From positions 1 to 63,398 of the forward strand of contig JAJQCE010000027.1 of assembly GCA_021202895.1 (NCBI GenBank): 63,398 nt of DNA. The letters are read 5' to 3'. Below the pieces are notes generated by a model that saw only the letters and a program-made list of their open reading frames with translations, had not been told where the DNA came from and made no database searches. Origin of the DNA: Ruminococcus sp. (lineage in GTDB: Bacteria > Bacillota > Clostridia > Oscillospirales > Ruminococcaceae). Each line of letters starts with the position of its first letter. The first letter of the stretch is position 1. Of the stretch, positions 8,562-17,944 are shown in pieces. Both the position numbers and the translations under genes were made by a program.

Positions 8562-8621
8562 AATCCTTCCTCTCCTTTCAAATTCTTATACTAAAATTTT
8601 TTCGGGCTTTTGACTTTGTTT

Positions 8622-8650
8622 ATTATACACTATTCTTTTTTATTTGTCAA
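8622..8650 (-). promoter_or_regulatory. Sigma-A promoter of the ABC exporter operon
   Basis: On the minus strand, TTGACA (8645-8650), a 17 bp spacer and TATAAT (8622-8627). Confidence 0.82.
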
Positions 8651-8764
8651 TCACGAATATAAAAATATTTTACTGTCAAAAGGATGAATTTTCACCATTT
8701 TTCAAACGATTACGTTAGCAAAATATACATATGGTTAAAAGCTTTAAGTCTTAAACACAATGTC

Positions 8765-8793
8765 AAAAAAATACGGCGGAAGCTACTCCGCCG
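8765..8793 (-). terminator. Intrinsic terminator of the GH25 gene
   Basis: On the minus strand a CGGCGGA / TCCGCCG stem is followed by a run of seven T, 14 bases past the stop codon. Confidence 0.85.
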
Positions 8794-8806
8794 CAGAAAA
8801 TTTTTT

Positions 8807-11749
8807 TTATTTTGTAGTAGCGCTCTTCGCAGCTGAGGATGTTCCCCAAACCGCACAGCCTGCGGAATCTCTGGTAAACGCCTTTACCTTGAATTTGTAG
8901 GTAGTAGAAGAGCTAAGCCCTGTAACTGTGTAGCTACAGTTTGACTGACCGTAAATTGTTGTAATCTTTACCCATTTCTTTTTATTGGTATCATATTTAT
9001 AAATTCTGTAACCCTCTGCATTGCTGGCCTTGGTCCACTTAAGAGTAACTGTACTGCTGGTCGATGAAGCGGAGCTTATTGTCGGCGTACTGGGAAGCGT
9101 TATTGATTTTGTTTTTATTGAATATGCGCTTGATGCTGTTCCCCAAACCGCCGCTGACGCAGAATTTCTAGTGAATGCCTTAACCTTAAATTTATATGTA
9201 GTGGAAGGAGTCAAGCCTGTAATTGTATAGCTGCAATTTGACTGACCGTGAAGCGTTGCCACTCTGACATACTTTTTATTTGTTGTATCATACATATAAA
9301 CTCTGTAGCCTCTTGCGTTTGACGACTTGCTCCATTTCAGCGTTACTGTAGCCGCAGTTCTGGTTGATGTTGATTTTATCGAAGGAGTGCTAGGCAAAGT
9401 CACCTGCTTAGTCGTTACCGAATAAGTAGATGAAGATGTTCCCCAAACCGCATAGCCTGCGGAATCTCTGGTATATGCCTTAACCTTAAATTTGTATGTC
9501 GTTCCCTCAATAAGTCCGGTTACCGTATAGCTACAATTAGACTGACCTGAAAGCGTTTTTACACTTACCCATTTCTTTTTATCGGTATCATATTTATAAA
9601 TTCTGTAACCCTTTGCATTGCTCGATTTACTCCAATTTAGAGTAATCGAGGTCTTTGCCTTTGTCGCCGATTTTATAGTAGGCGTACTGGGAAGCGTTAT
9701 TGATTTTGTTTTTATTGAATATGCGCTTGATGCTGTTCCCCAAACCGCCGCTGACGCAGAATTTCTAGTGAATGCCTTAACCTTAAATTTATATGTAGTG
9801 GAAGGAGTCAAGCCTGTAATTGTATAGCTGCAATTTGACTGACCGTGAAGCGTTGCCACTCTGACATACTTTTTATTTGTTGTATCATACATATAAACTC
9901 TGTAGCCTCTTGCGTTTGACGACTTGCTCCATTTCAGCGTTACTGTAGCCGCAGTTCTGGTTGATGTTGATTTTATCGAAGGAGTGCTAGGCAAAGTCAC
10001 CTGCTTAGTCGTTACCGAATAAGTAGATGAAGATGTTCCCCAAACCGCATAGCCTGCGGAATCTCTGGTATATGCCTTAACCTTAAATTTGTATGTCGTT
10101 CCCTCAATAAGTCCGGTTACCGTATAGCTACAATTAGACTGACCTGAAAGCGTTTTTACACTTACCCATTTCTTTTTATCGGTATCATATTTATAAATTC
10201 TGTAACCCTTTGCATTGCTCGATTTACTCCAATTTAGAGTAATCGAGGTCTTTGCCTTTGTCGCCGATTTTATAGTAGGCGTACTTGGCAGTGTTACTGT
10301 TTCTGTCTTTGCAGTAAAAGTATCTGAGGATATTCCCCATGTGGTAGACTTTGTTCCGTGTCTGTAAGCTTTAACCTTAAATTTGTACGATGTGTTCGCC
10401 GTTAAACCCGTAATGGTATATGAAGTATTTGAAGCGCCTGAAAGCGTTTTTAAACTTACCCATTTCTTTTTAGAAGTGTCATAAATATATACTCTATAGC
10501 CCTCGGCATTGCTTGCCTTTGCCCATGTAAGCTTTATATTTTGCGAATTTACAGCCTTATACGACTTAACCTTTACCGTTGCTGGAAATGTGAATTTTGC
10601 CACGCTTACGTTACTGTACGAGCTATAGTATGTCTTTGAAGATGTTTGTTTAACCGCTCTCACGCAATATGATATGGTTCCGCTTGTCCAACTGCTTTTT
10701 CTCTCAAGCGAATAGGATGTGGACGTGGTTTCTCCCAGCTTATTATAAGTGCCGTCCGTCATTTTTCTGTAAACTATATATTTTGTCGCACCGCTTACCT
10801 TGTCCCATGAAATCTTAACAGTGCTGTCGGTTACAGTCGTATAAATTGTCGGAGCACTGACTTTAGAAGTGTCCTCCCGATAATCAACATCTATATCAAC
10901 TGACGTATCAATTCCCGAAATAGAACCCGAACCTGTAAACTGCCAAGTCTGATATGTACCCGTATATGTACACTCGGTATTATACTGAGCAACCCATATT
11001 TTATACTCTTCGCCCAAAGCTTCTCCGTCAATCATAGAGGTGAGCCAATACTTGTTTGCATAAACTCCCGCTTCATAGCCGTTGTCCTCTATTCTGTCAC
11101 AAAAAGCCTCGCAAAGCTTTGTCTTTTCGCTCTTAGTAAGTCCTGCGCTGTCAAGTCTGCCCGTTGCATAGTCAACTGATTCAATATCAAAGTACACTGG
11201 CAAATCCAAGTCGTATGAGCTTATGTACTTAAGCACAAAATCCGCTTCCTCTTTAGCCTCCGTTGTAGTTATCGCCTGAGTATAGAAATAAACTCCAACC
11301 TCTAAGCCTGCATCAATCGCACCCTCAATATTCTCTTTAAACTTTGTATCAAGCACAAGCGTACCTGCCGAGCCATAACCTCTGTAGCCTACTCTTATAA
11401 TTGCAAAATCTATGCCGTCGTCCTTAACCTCATCCCAGTCAATGTCATACTGGTAGTAGGAAACGTCAATACCCCACACCTTTTCCATATCGTCAAATTC
11501 AGAACTATGTGTAATAGAGCTGTTTGAATATCCAAACGTGGTAAAATCACTGTCGGTGGACTCCTCCTCAAGAGAATCGTAATATCTTCCAAGCTGCGGA
11601 TCCTCATGCTCCTCTGCGTATTCTATTATGTCCTGCTGCGCTGATTTCGTTTTTGATGAACCAGACTGAGCAAAGCCTACTACGGCTGAATTCATAGCGA
11701 CTGCCAAAGCTAAAACCAGTCCGACTGCCCTTTTCATCATAACCTTCAT
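8807..11749 (-). CDS. Secreted GH25 muramidase with seven fibronectin III domains
   Basis: A 980-residue exported cell-wall hydrolase. After a signal peptide (about residues 1-27) and a short acidic linker comes a glycosyl hydrolase family 25 domain, about residues 90-300. It carries the family markers WGIDVSYYQ, IRVGYRGYG and YFDIES, the last contributing the acidic active-site residues. GH25 enzymes cleave the MurNAc-GlcNAc bond of peptidoglycan. Seven FnIII domains of about 95-100 residues fill the rest; each of the later ones has LPSTP, GYR.YxYDT, TYKFKVKA and AVWGTxS. Four of the seven are two exact copies of a two-domain unit. The protein probably acts in the organism's own wall or on neighbours. 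Monocistronic, with its own promoter and terminator. Confidence 0.92.
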   Translation of the reverse strand: MKVMMKRAVGLVLALAVAMNSAVVGFAQSGSSKTKSAQQDIIEYAEEHEDPQLGRYYDSLEEESTDSDFTTFGYSNSSITHSSEFDDMEKVWGIDVSYYQYDIDWDEVKDDGIDFAIIRVGYRGYGSAGTLVLDTKFKENIEGAIDAGLEVGVYFYTQAITTTEAKEEADFVLKYISSYDLDLPVYFDIESVDYATGRLDSAGLTKSEKTKLCEAFCDRIEDNGYEAGVYANKYWLTSMIDGEALGEEYKIWVAQYNTECTYTGTYQTWQFTGSGSISGIDTSVDIDVDYREDTSKVSAPTIYTTVTDSTVKISWDKVSGATKYIVYRKMTDGTYNKLGETTSTSYSLERKSSWTSGTISYCVRAVKQTSSKTYYSSYSNVSVAKFTFPATVKVKSYKAVNSQNIKLTWAKASNAEGYRVYIYDTSKKKWVSLKTLSGASNTSYTITGLTANTSYKFKVKAYRHGTKSTTWGISSDTFTAKTETVTLPSTPTIKSATKAKTSITLNWSKSSNAKGYRIYKYDTDKKKWVSVKTLSGQSNCSYTVTGLIEGTTYKFKVKAYTRDSAGYAVWGTSSSTYSVTTKQVTLPSTPSIKSTSTRTAATVTLKWSKSSNARGYRVYMYDTTNKKYVRVATLHGQSNCSYTITGLTPSTTYKFKVKAFTRNSASAAVWGTASSAYSIKTKSITLPSTPTIKSATKAKTSITLNWSKSSNAKGYRIYKYDTDKKKWVSVKTLSGQSNCSYTVTGLIEGTTYKFKVKAYTRDSAGYAVWGTSSSTYSVTTKQVTLPSTPSIKSTSTRTAATVTLKWSKSSNARGYRVYMYDTTNKKYVRVATLHGQSNCSYTITGLTPSTTYKFKVKAFTRNSASAAVWGTASSAYSIKTKSITLPSTPTISSASSTSSTVTLKWTKASNAEGYRIYKYDTNKKKWVKITTIYGQSNCSYTVTGLSSSTTYKFKVKAFTRDSAGCAVWGTSSAAKSATTK
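9084..10277. repeat. Exact tandem duplication of 597 bp inside the GH25 gene
   Basis: The unit 9084-9680 is followed head-to-tail by an apparently identical copy at 9681-10277. It equals 199 codons, two FnIII domains, and preserves the frame. The neighbouring FnIII repeats are clearly diverged from one another at DNA level, so this doubling is recent or kept uniform by gene conversion. Confidence 0.9.
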
Positions 11750-11814
11750 CCTTTCTAAAAAATAAACTTTCGGTGCTTCCCACTTATTTCGACAAAAGCA
11801 CTACTTTTTCTTTT

Positions 11815-11843
11815 ATTATACACGCTCTTTTCCAAATTGTCAA
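11815..11843 (-). promoter_or_regulatory. Sigma-A promoter of the GH25 gene
   Basis: On the minus strand, TTGACA (11838-11843), 17 bp and TATAAT (11815-11820). The roughly 60-base leader contains a weak GTGCTT ... AAGCAC inverted repeat (11772-11801) that matches no riboswitch I know. Confidence 0.82.
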
Positions 11844-11967
11844 CCTTTTTAACCGAATTGTTACAATTTCACTGAATATAATTTTTTTCTTTACATTTTT
11901 CTGCATATTTACCTAAAATCAAAGATAGGCTTGCAAGCCTCAATACAATCTCATTAAATATTTCAGC

Positions 11968-12002
11968 CAAAACAAAGGCGGCAGTCATCACAAAACTGCC
12001 GC
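11968..12002 (-). terminator. Intrinsic terminator after the AI-2E family gene
   Basis: GCGGCAGT / ACTGCCGC, an 8 bp stem at 11978-12002, is followed on the minus strand by a T-rich tract (CTTTGTTTTGG). Confidence 0.75.
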
Positions 12003-12015
12003 TGTAAACTTTCCA

Positions 12016-13200
12016 TCAGACCTCACTGCCCGCTTCATCATACGATATATCCTTGTCCTTTTCTTTCCTTTTGCTTAAATAAGCCACCATTTCGCCCAGA
12101 AGCGTATAGACTATCGAGCAAATAGGAACTGCTATAAACATTCCGAATATACCACCGATATTTCCGCCGATTGTCACTGCAAAAAGCACCCAAATTCCAG
12201 GAAGCTCCACCGATTTCCCCACAACCTTAGGATAAATCAGATTCCCCTCTATCTGCTGAAGCACTATAATAAAAAGTACGAACAGCAGTGCTTTTTTAAA
12301 CGAAGTAATCATTATAAGCAGTGCTCCGACTCCTGCTCCGATAAAGGCTCCTGCTATCGGAATAAATGCAGTTACCGCTACAAGAAGTCCTATAGTTGCA
12401 GCATACGGAAAGCCGAAAGCTTTCATGCCTATTGCGCAGAGCGAACCAAGTATACAGGCTTCAAGTCCCTGACCTGAAAGAAAGCTTGAAAACTTAGCCT
12501 TAGAAAGATTGCCGATATAGCAAAGCTCCTTAACGACCCTTTCAGGGAAAACCGCCATCGTAAAGCGGTAGAGCTGATCCTTAAGCTTCTCCTTTTGCAA
12601 AAGCATATATATTGAAAATACAACTCCAAGAAAGAAATTCACCACTCCCGTCACAGTGCCGAAAACAAAGCTGAAAACCCCCGAAAGCGTGCTCGAAACT
12701 ATTGTTGTGTCGCTTAGCTTCTCGCTGAGCGTGTTTATAACCTCATCAGCCGACAAATCGGCATTTTCAATCCACTCGTTAAGGGTCGGATTATTCTTTG
12801 CTGTGTTAAACACTCTGACGATAAAATCAGGAACCTGCGCATAAAGCTGTGAAAAGGTATCCCTTATCGACGGCACAAGCAGAGCAATTACCGCCGCTAT
12901 TACTCCTAAACAAAGCAGATAGGTAAGCGCAATCGAAACAGGTCTTGAAAGTCTTTTAAAAAGCTTTCCTCTCTCCTTGCCGTCCTTTCTCGGTCTGAAA
13001 AGCTTTCTTTCTATAAAGCTCATCGGAACATTGAGAATAAGCGCAATTACAAAGCCGATTATAAATGACGACAGCACTTCAACAAGCAAGCCTATCCAAT
13101 GCCCTACCACCTTGTAATTAGTAAGTCCCCAGTAAAGCAGAACTCCCGCCACTACAATAGCAAGCGTCTGCTGGAATTTTTTATCCTTTCTCCTGTTCAT
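12016..13200 (-). CDS. AI-2E/PerM family membrane protein
   Basis: A 394-residue polytopic protein. It has two membrane segments at residues 15-60, a third at about 80-105, a soluble middle part (about 110-170), then four to five helices, ending in the family-typical glycine-rich stretch (AFIPIAGAFIGAGVGALL, VELPGIWVLFAVTIGGNIGG). Members include TqsA, some sodium/proton antiporters and many uncharacterised permeases, so the substrate should not be assumed to be autoinducer 2. It is the last gene behind ilvB (30 bases away) and may be read from the pan operon. Confidence 0.85.
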   Translation of the reverse strand: MNRRKDKKFQQTLAIVVAGVLLYWGLTNYKVVGHWIGLLVEVLSSFIIGFVIALILNVPMSFIERKLFRPRKDGKERGKLFKRLSRPVSIALTYLLCLGVIAAVIALLVPSIRDTFSQLYAQVPDFIVRVFNTAKNNPTLNEWIENADLSADEVINTLSEKLSDTTIVSSTLSGVFSFVFGTVTGVVNFFLGVVFSIYMLLQKEKLKDQLYRFTMAVFPERVVKELCYIGNLSKAKFSSFLSGQGLEACILGSLCAIGMKAFGFPYAATIGLLVAVTAFIPIAGAFIGAGVGALLIMITSFKKALLFVLFIIVLQQIEGNLIYPKVVGKSVELPGIWVLFAVTIGGNIGGIFGMFIAVPICSIVYTLLGEMVAYLSKRKEKDKDISYDEAGSEV

Positions 13201-13230
13201 CGCACTTCCTTTTTTTCGTTTGTTGTATTT

Positions 13231-14916
13231 TTAATCTAAAGAAATCTCCATAATCGGCTTAAGCACATCTCCGCCCGGCACTACCATCGGCAGAACGTTT
13301 ACGTCCTTGTCTATTACACACTCAACAAGGCAGGGTCTGCCGCACTCAAGCGCATACTTAAGTCCGCTCTCTATTTCACTCTTTTTGGAAATTCTCACTC
13401 CCTCAATGCCAAATCCCTGAGCAAGCTTCATCATATCCGTTCCTCTGTCAATAGTAGTCTGTGAAAAACGCTTGTCATAAAAAATTCTCTGCCACTGTCT
13501 TACCATTCCTAAAACGTTATTTTCAAAGACAAGCTCCACTATCGGAATACCATGCTTTGCAAGGGTAGAAAGCTCGTTGCAGTTCATAAAGAAGCTGCCG
13601 TCGCCCGCTACATTGACTACCGGTTTATCAGGATTGCCAAGCTTTGCGCCTATAGCCGCACCAAGTCCATATCCCATAGTTCCCAGTCCGCCGCTTGAAG
13701 CGAAGGTTCTCGGCTTTACAAAATCATAGTACTGAGCCGTCCACATCTGATGCTGTCCTACCTCGGTAGTGATTATTGCGTCCTCTCCTGCCAAAGCGCA
13801 GAGCGTCTTTAAAACCTGATCAGGCAAAACCTCATCAGCATCGGTTATCGGCTGCATAGGCTTATCGTACTCACTCTTCCATTCGCTTATCCTTTGATTC
13901 CATTCAGAATGCTTAGCTTCAGGCAAAATCTCATTTAAGCGTGAAAGAATATATTTTAAATCGCCGTTTACACAGCAGTCCGCAGTTACGTTCTTTCCTA
14001 TTTCCGCAGGGTCTATGTCGATATGAACTACCTTTGTGTGCTTTGCAAAGGTATTGGTATTAAGCGCAACTCGGTCTGAAAAACGAGTTCCCAGAGCTAT
14101 CATAAGATCGCACTCTCCAAATGTCAGCGATGCCGTTTTTGTTCCGTGCATACCAAGCATACCGATATAACGCTTGTCCTTATTGTTAAAAGCCGTCTGT
14201 CCCATAAAGGAAAGCGAAATTGGCGAGTCTATTATTTCAGCAAGCTCCTTTAGCTCCTCCTGTGCATTGCAGGAAACCACTCCACCGCCCGCATAGATAA
14301 ACGGACGCTCGCTTGACTTTATCATTTCAGCCGCAGCGTCAATCTGTGCGTTTATATCGTCAGGATTGTGGTTTACCACTACTCTCGGCTTTTTGTAGGT
14401 ATACTCGCAAAGCTGTGCGGTTATATCCTTTGGAATGTCAATAAGCACAGGACCCTTTCTGCCCTCGTTTGCTATGTAGAAAGCTTCTCTTACCGTGTCC
14501 GCAAGCTTTGTTATATCCTTTACGATAAAGTTGTGCTTTGTAATCGGCATCGTTATTCCGCAGATGTCAACCTCCTGAAAGGAATCAAGTCCGAGCGATG
14601 CAGTTCCCACGTTTCCGGTTATAGCGACAAGCGGCACAGAGTCCATATTCGCAGTCGCAATTCCCGTGACAAGATTTGTAGCTCCCGGACCAGAGGTTGC
14701 AAGCACCACTCCGGTTTTGCCTGTCGTTCTCGCATAGCCGTCCGCCGCATGACAGGCAGCCTGCTCATGCGCTGTAATTACATGATTGATTTTATCCGAA
14801 TACTTATACAGCGCATCATAAATATTAAGCACTGCGCCTCCCGGATAACCGAAAATTGTATCTACGCCCTGCTCCAGCAGGCACTCAAGAAGTAAATCAG
14901 AACCGTTAAGTTTCAT
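13231..14916 (-). CDS. ilvB: Acetolactate synthase, large (catalytic) subunit
   Basis: A ThDP-dependent enzyme of 561 residues. It condenses two pyruvates to acetolactate, or pyruvate with 2-oxobutyrate, the first step of branched-chain amino acid synthesis. It shows the N-terminal VDTIFGYPGGAVL motif with the catalytic Glu in TAHEQAA, the FAD/central domain, and the ThDP/Mg site GDGSFFMN ... NNVLGMV in the C-terminal domain. It directly abuts coaX (stop and start adjacent). Placement after panBCD fits metabolically, because 2-oxoisovalerate from the valine branch is the PanB substrate. No ilvN regulatory subunit lies nearby. Confidence 0.93.
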   Translation of the reverse strand: MKLNGSDLLLECLLEQGVDTIFGYPGGAVLNIYDALYKYSDKINHVITAHEQAACHAADGYARTTGKTGVVLATSGPGATNLVTGIATANMDSVPLVAITGNVGTASLGLDSFQEVDICGITMPITKHNFIVKDITKLADTVREAFYIANEGRKGPVLIDIPKDITAQLCEYTYKKPRVVVNHNPDDINAQIDAAAEMIKSSERPFIYAGGGVVSCNAQEELKELAEIIDSPISLSFMGQTAFNNKDKRYIGMLGMHGTKTASLTFGECDLMIALGTRFSDRVALNTNTFAKHTKVVHIDIDPAEIGKNVTADCCVNGDLKYILSRLNEILPEAKHSEWNQRISEWKSEYDKPMQPITDADEVLPDQVLKTLCALAGEDAIITTEVGQHQMWTAQYYDFVKPRTFASSGGLGTMGYGLGAAIGAKLGNPDKPVVNVAGDGSFFMNCNELSTLAKHGIPIVELVFENNVLGMVRQWQRIFYDKRFSQTTIDRGTDMMKLAQGFGIEGVRISKKSEIESGLKYALECGRPCLVECVIDKDVNVLPMVVPGGDVLKPIMEISLD

Positions 14917-15693
14917 TTATATTCCTCCGTTTTTATTTTTCTCATATATAATTTTCAAGCCCTTAAGCAAAAGCGTTTCGTCAAGCAAAATTTCTCTTTT
15001 GCAATAGCCTATAACCTTATCGGCAAGTCCGCCCGTTGAAATAACCGTGCAGCTTTCTCCAAGCTCCTCCTCTATTCTTTCTATAACTCCGTCAAGGCTT
15101 GCCGCCGTTGCATACAAAATTCCGCTTTTCATGCAGTCAACGGTGTTTGTGCCTATCACACGCTTAGGTGGAGTAAGACTTATGTTAGGAAGCTGTGAGG
15201 TTCGGCTTGTTAGTGAATCAAGCGACACCGCAAGCCCTGGAATAATCATTCCTCCTAAAAAGCTTTCATCGGCGTCTATCACAGAAATCGTCGTTGCAGT
15301 TCCCATGTCTATTAAGATCAGCGGCGCTTTATACAGATTTACCGCCGCCACAGCGTCCGCAACTCTGTCAGAGCCAAGCTGCGCAGGATTGTCAAGAAGT
15401 ATCTTAAGCCCCGTTTTTATTCCAGGTCCTACAACCATAACTCTGCCGCAGCCTAGACGCTCCATTGCGAGCCTTACCGTTTCGGTAATCTGCGGAACTA
15501 CAGATGAAATTATTCCGCCATCAATTTTTTCACCGTCAAGTCCGTTAAGATCAAGTATATTCCTTATCATAACCGTGTACTCCATCTGCGTGGAGCTATG
15601 GTTTGTAGAAAGCCGCTCGATAAACATTATTTCATTTTTATCAAAGCACCCGATAACTATATTTGAATTTCCTATATCCACCGCAAGTATCAT
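14917..15693 (-). CDS. coaX: Type III pantothenate kinase
   Basis: Phosphorylates pantothenate to 4'-phosphopantothenate, the first CoA step. The 258-residue protein has the actin-like ATPase fold markers of CoaX: the phosphate loop [11 protein letters not shown] at the N-terminus, the pantothenate-binding GSDR motif ([10 protein letters not shown]) near residue 108, the DMGTATTI segment near 130, and GGLADKV near the C-terminus. Type III enzymes are typically not feedback-inhibited by CoA. It overlaps panD by 4 bases, so it is translationally coupled. The following ilvB starts at the next base after the stop. Confidence 0.95.
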   Translation of the reverse strand: MILAVDIGNSNIVIGCFDKNEIMFIERLSTNHSSTQMEYTVMIRNILDLNGLDGEKIDGGIISSVVPQITETVRLAMERLGCGRVMVVGPGIKTGLKILLDNPAQLGSDRVADAVAAVNLYKAPLILIDMGTATTISVIDADESFLGGMIIPGLAVSLDSLTSRTSQLPNISLTPPKRVIGTNTVDCMKSGILYATAASLDGVIERIEEELGESCTVISTGGLADKVIGYCKREILLDETLLLKGLKIIYEKNKNGGI

Positions 15694-16097
15694 TTATTTT
15701 CCTCGCTTTGCATTTCCTCCAGGGTTCCGTGCTTTTCGTACCTCGCAATTTTTAAAATCCTGTTATGCTCGTCTACGAAAACCACCTTTGGCGGATTTTC
15801 CTTTGCCTCCTGCTCAGTTACGTCCGCATACGCCATAATTATAACCTTGTCTCCGCGCTGACCGCATCTCGCCGCCGCTCCGTTAAGACAAATCACTCCG
15901 CTGCCCCGCTGACCTGCAATCACATAGGTTTCTATTCTGCTTCCACTGTTAATATTAACTATATGGACGTGCTCATATTCGACAAAGCCTGCCGCTTCCA
16001 TCAAATCCTCATCTATAGTTACGCTTCCCACATAGTTAAGCTCCGCCTGAGTGACGACGGCGCGGTGAAGCTTGCTCTTTAAAATCGAAATTGTCAT
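15690..16097 (-). CDS. panD: Aspartate 1-decarboxylase, pyruvoyl type
   Basis: Makes beta-alanine from L-aspartate. A 135-residue proenzyme with the self-cleavage site in NYVGSVTID: cleavage between Gly and Ser near residue 25 leaves the pyruvoyl group on the beta chain. It also has [16 protein letters not shown] and CLNGAAAR, both highly conserved in PanD, and the length is typical. Overlap with coaX and 16 bases to panC show the operon. A C-terminal tail rich in Glu/Lys is somewhat longer than in E. coli. Confidence 0.96.
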   Translation of the reverse strand: MTISILKSKLHRAVVTQAELNYVGSVTIDEDLMEAAGFVEYEHVHIVNINSGSRIETYVIAGQRGSGVICLNGAAARCGQRGDKVIIMAYADVTEQEAKENPPKVVFVDEHNRILKIARYEKHGTLEEMQSEENK

Positions 16098-16113
16098 AGC
16101 CCTTCACCTTTCA

Positions 16114-16965
16114 TCACAAAATATCTTCAGTAAAGAAGTTATCTATAAGCCTCGTCTTTCCTATATAAACAGCCATTGCGCAAAGCGCATTTCTGTCAAG
16201 CGTTTCAATCTGCCGCATGGTTTTTGCATCAACCATTTTCACATAATCTATTTTCGCAAGCGGCTCATTTAAGATAATCCCTTTCATTTTATCAAGGATA
16301 TTCTTACAATTTTTCTGTCCGCTTTTTACCTCGTTAATTCCGCAGAAAACAGCCTTTGAAAGCACAAGCGCAGCCCTTCGCTCCTCCTCGTTTAAATAGG
16401 TGTTGCGCGAGCTCTTTGCCAGTCCGTCGCTCTCTCTGACAATCGGACAGCCGATTATCTCAATATCCATATTTAAATCCTCAGCCATGCGCTTTATAAC
16501 CGCAAGCTGCTGGGCGTCCTTTTTGCCAAAATACGCTCTGTCAGGGCGCACAATGTTAAACAGCTTTGACACCACCGTGCAGACTCCTCGAAAATGCGTA
16601 GGACGGCTTAGTCCGCAAAGCTCCTCTGTAAGCACGCTCATATCCACAAACGTAACAAATCCGTCCCTGTACATCTCCTTCGGTTCAGGATTGAAAATCA
16701 AATCGCCGCCATGCTCCTCTACCACTTGTGCGTCACGGTTTATATCTCTGGGATAGCTTTCTAAATCCTCTGTAGGCGCAAACTGAATCGGATTTACAAA
16801 ATCGGAAACCACTGTGCGGTCGTTGTCACGCTTTGAAGCCTCGATAAGGCTTGCGTGACCCTCGTGGAGATAGCCCATAGTCGGAACAAGTCCCACGCTA
16901 AGTCCCTGCGTTCTCCACTCCTTAACCTGCGTGCGAACCTCATCTATAGTCTTTACAATTTTCAT
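16114..16965 (-). CDS. panC: Pantothenate synthetase (pantoate--beta-alanine ligase)
   Basis: Joins pantoate and beta-alanine with ATP. The 283-residue protein has the nucleotidyl-transferase markers PTMGYLHEGH (HIGH-like) near residue 30, FVNPIQFAPTED near 60, FGKKDAQQLAVIKRM near 145, and GLAKSSRNTYL, the KMSKS equivalent, near 183. It lies 2 bases after the panB stop and 16 bases before panD, completing the beta-alanine branch in one transcript. Confidence 0.96.
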   Translation of the reverse strand: MKIVKTIDEVRTQVKEWRTQGLSVGLVPTMGYLHEGHASLIEASKRDNDRTVVSDFVNPIQFAPTEDLESYPRDINRDAQVVEEHGGDLIFNPEPKEMYRDGFVTFVDMSVLTEELCGLSRPTHFRGVCTVVSKLFNIVRPDRAYFGKKDAQQLAVIKRMAEDLNMDIEIIGCPIVRESDGLAKSSRNTYLNEEERRAALVLSKAVFCGINEVKSGQKNCKNILDKMKGIILNEPLAKIDYVKMVDAKTMRQIETLDRNALCAMAVYIGKTRLIDNFFTEDIL

Positions 16966-16967
16966 TT

Positions 16968-17822
16968 TTACTCGCCCTCCTTTTTAGCATAGTCGCTTGT
17001 GAGAGCGTCCATAATCTGCTCGTCTATTTTGTAGCTATGCTCCGCCGTGGGAAAAGCCGACGCTTTTACCTGCTCGATATATTCGCAAAAGCCCTTTTTG
17101 TAGACCTCGGCAGCATCGCTGAATCGCTTGGCAAATTTAGGCGTATGGCCTATCGTAAGTCCGAGCATATCCTGATAAACCAGAACCTGACCGTCACAGC
17201 CTGCTCCTGCGCCTATACCTATAGTCGGAATTACCAGCCGCTTTGAAATCAGCTCCGCTAACGGTGCGGGTATGCCCTCAAGCACCACGGCGCAGGCTCC
17301 TGCGCTCTGAATAATATCTGCGTCCTCAATAATCTGCTTGGCTCTCTGGTAGTCCTTACCCTGAACCTTGAAGCCGCCGAAAGCGTTCACCGACTGCGGC
17401 GTAAGTCCTAAATGAGCCACCACGGGAATTGACGAATCGACTATCGCCTTAATCTGTTCAGCCACGGCCGCTCCACCCTCAAGCTTTACCGCCTGCGCAC
17501 CGCCCTCCTTGATAAGTCTGCCGGCATTGACTACTGCGTCATAGACGCTCGTCTGATACGACATAAACGGCATATCGGCGACAACAAAAGCGTTTTTTGC
17601 TCCTCTTGTCACAGCCTTGGTGTGGTGAAGCATATCCTCCATCGTCACAGAAAGGGTATTTTCATACCCCAGCATAACCATGCCGAGCGAATCCCCTACT
17701 AAAATAGAATTCACTCCGCATTCGTCCTCAATACAAGCCGTTGTATAATCATAAGCAGTAAGCATCGTTATTTTTTCTCCCGATTGCTTCTGCGCCAAAA
17801 GTGTAGCGGCAGTATTTTTCAT
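16968..17822 (-). CDS. panB: Ketopantoate hydroxymethyltransferase
   Basis: Transfers a hydroxymethyl group from methylene-THF to 2-oxoisovalerate. The ATG at 17822 is chosen because AAAGGAG stands 7-8 bases before it and the protein then begins [18 protein letters not shown], giving the normal 284 residues. The open frame continues 26 codons upstream with an un-PanB-like sequence. It shows the metal/substrate motifs [34 protein letters not shown] and [14 protein letters not shown]. First gene of panB-panC-panD-coaX-ilvB. Confidence 0.96.
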   Translation of the reverse strand: MKNTAATLLAQKQSGEKITMLTAYDYTTACIEDECGVNSILVGDSLGMVMLGYENTLSVTMEDMLHHTKAVTRGAKNAFVVADMPFMSYQTSVYDAVVNAGRLIKEGGAQAVKLEGGAAVAEQIKAIVDSSIPVVAHLGLTPQSVNAFGGFKVQGKDYQRAKQIIEDADIIQSAGACAVVLEGIPAPLAELISKRLVIPTIGIGAGAGCDGQVLVYQDMLGLTIGHTPKFAKRFSDAAEVYKKGFCEYIEQVKASAFPTAEHSYKIDEQIMDALTSDYAKKEGE

Positions 17823-17890
17823 AACACATTGCTCCTTTATAAAAATGTTATCGTTCGGGCAATCCTGCTTCCCGATACAATACAAAAATA

Positions 17891-17921
17891 AGTATAGCAT
17901 ATAATCATGAATAAATTGTAA
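17891..17921 (-). promoter_or_regulatory. Possible promoter of the pan operon
   Basis: On the minus strand, TTACAA (17916-17921) and TATACT (17891-17896) with a 19 bp spacer. The spacing is longer than ideal, so this is a weak assignment. Confidence 0.4.
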
Positions 17922-17944
17922 CTAAATTCACAAAAATTAAAGTC

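Noticed and set aside
8807-10600. Regular repeats that could suggest a CRISPR or satellite array
   Set aside because: The repeats are codon-phased FnIII domains of about 300 bp inside one ORF, not short repeats with spacers.
11772-11801. Possible riboswitch in the GH25 leader
   Set aside because: Only a 6 bp GTGCTT/AAGCAC pairing is visible. No conserved core of a c-di-GMP, c-di-AMP or other known riboswitch could be matched.
15047-15838. Plus-strand open frame of 263 codons across coaX and panD
   Set aside because: The codon pattern follows the real genes on the minus strand, and the translation is low-complexity Ser/Ile/Pro.
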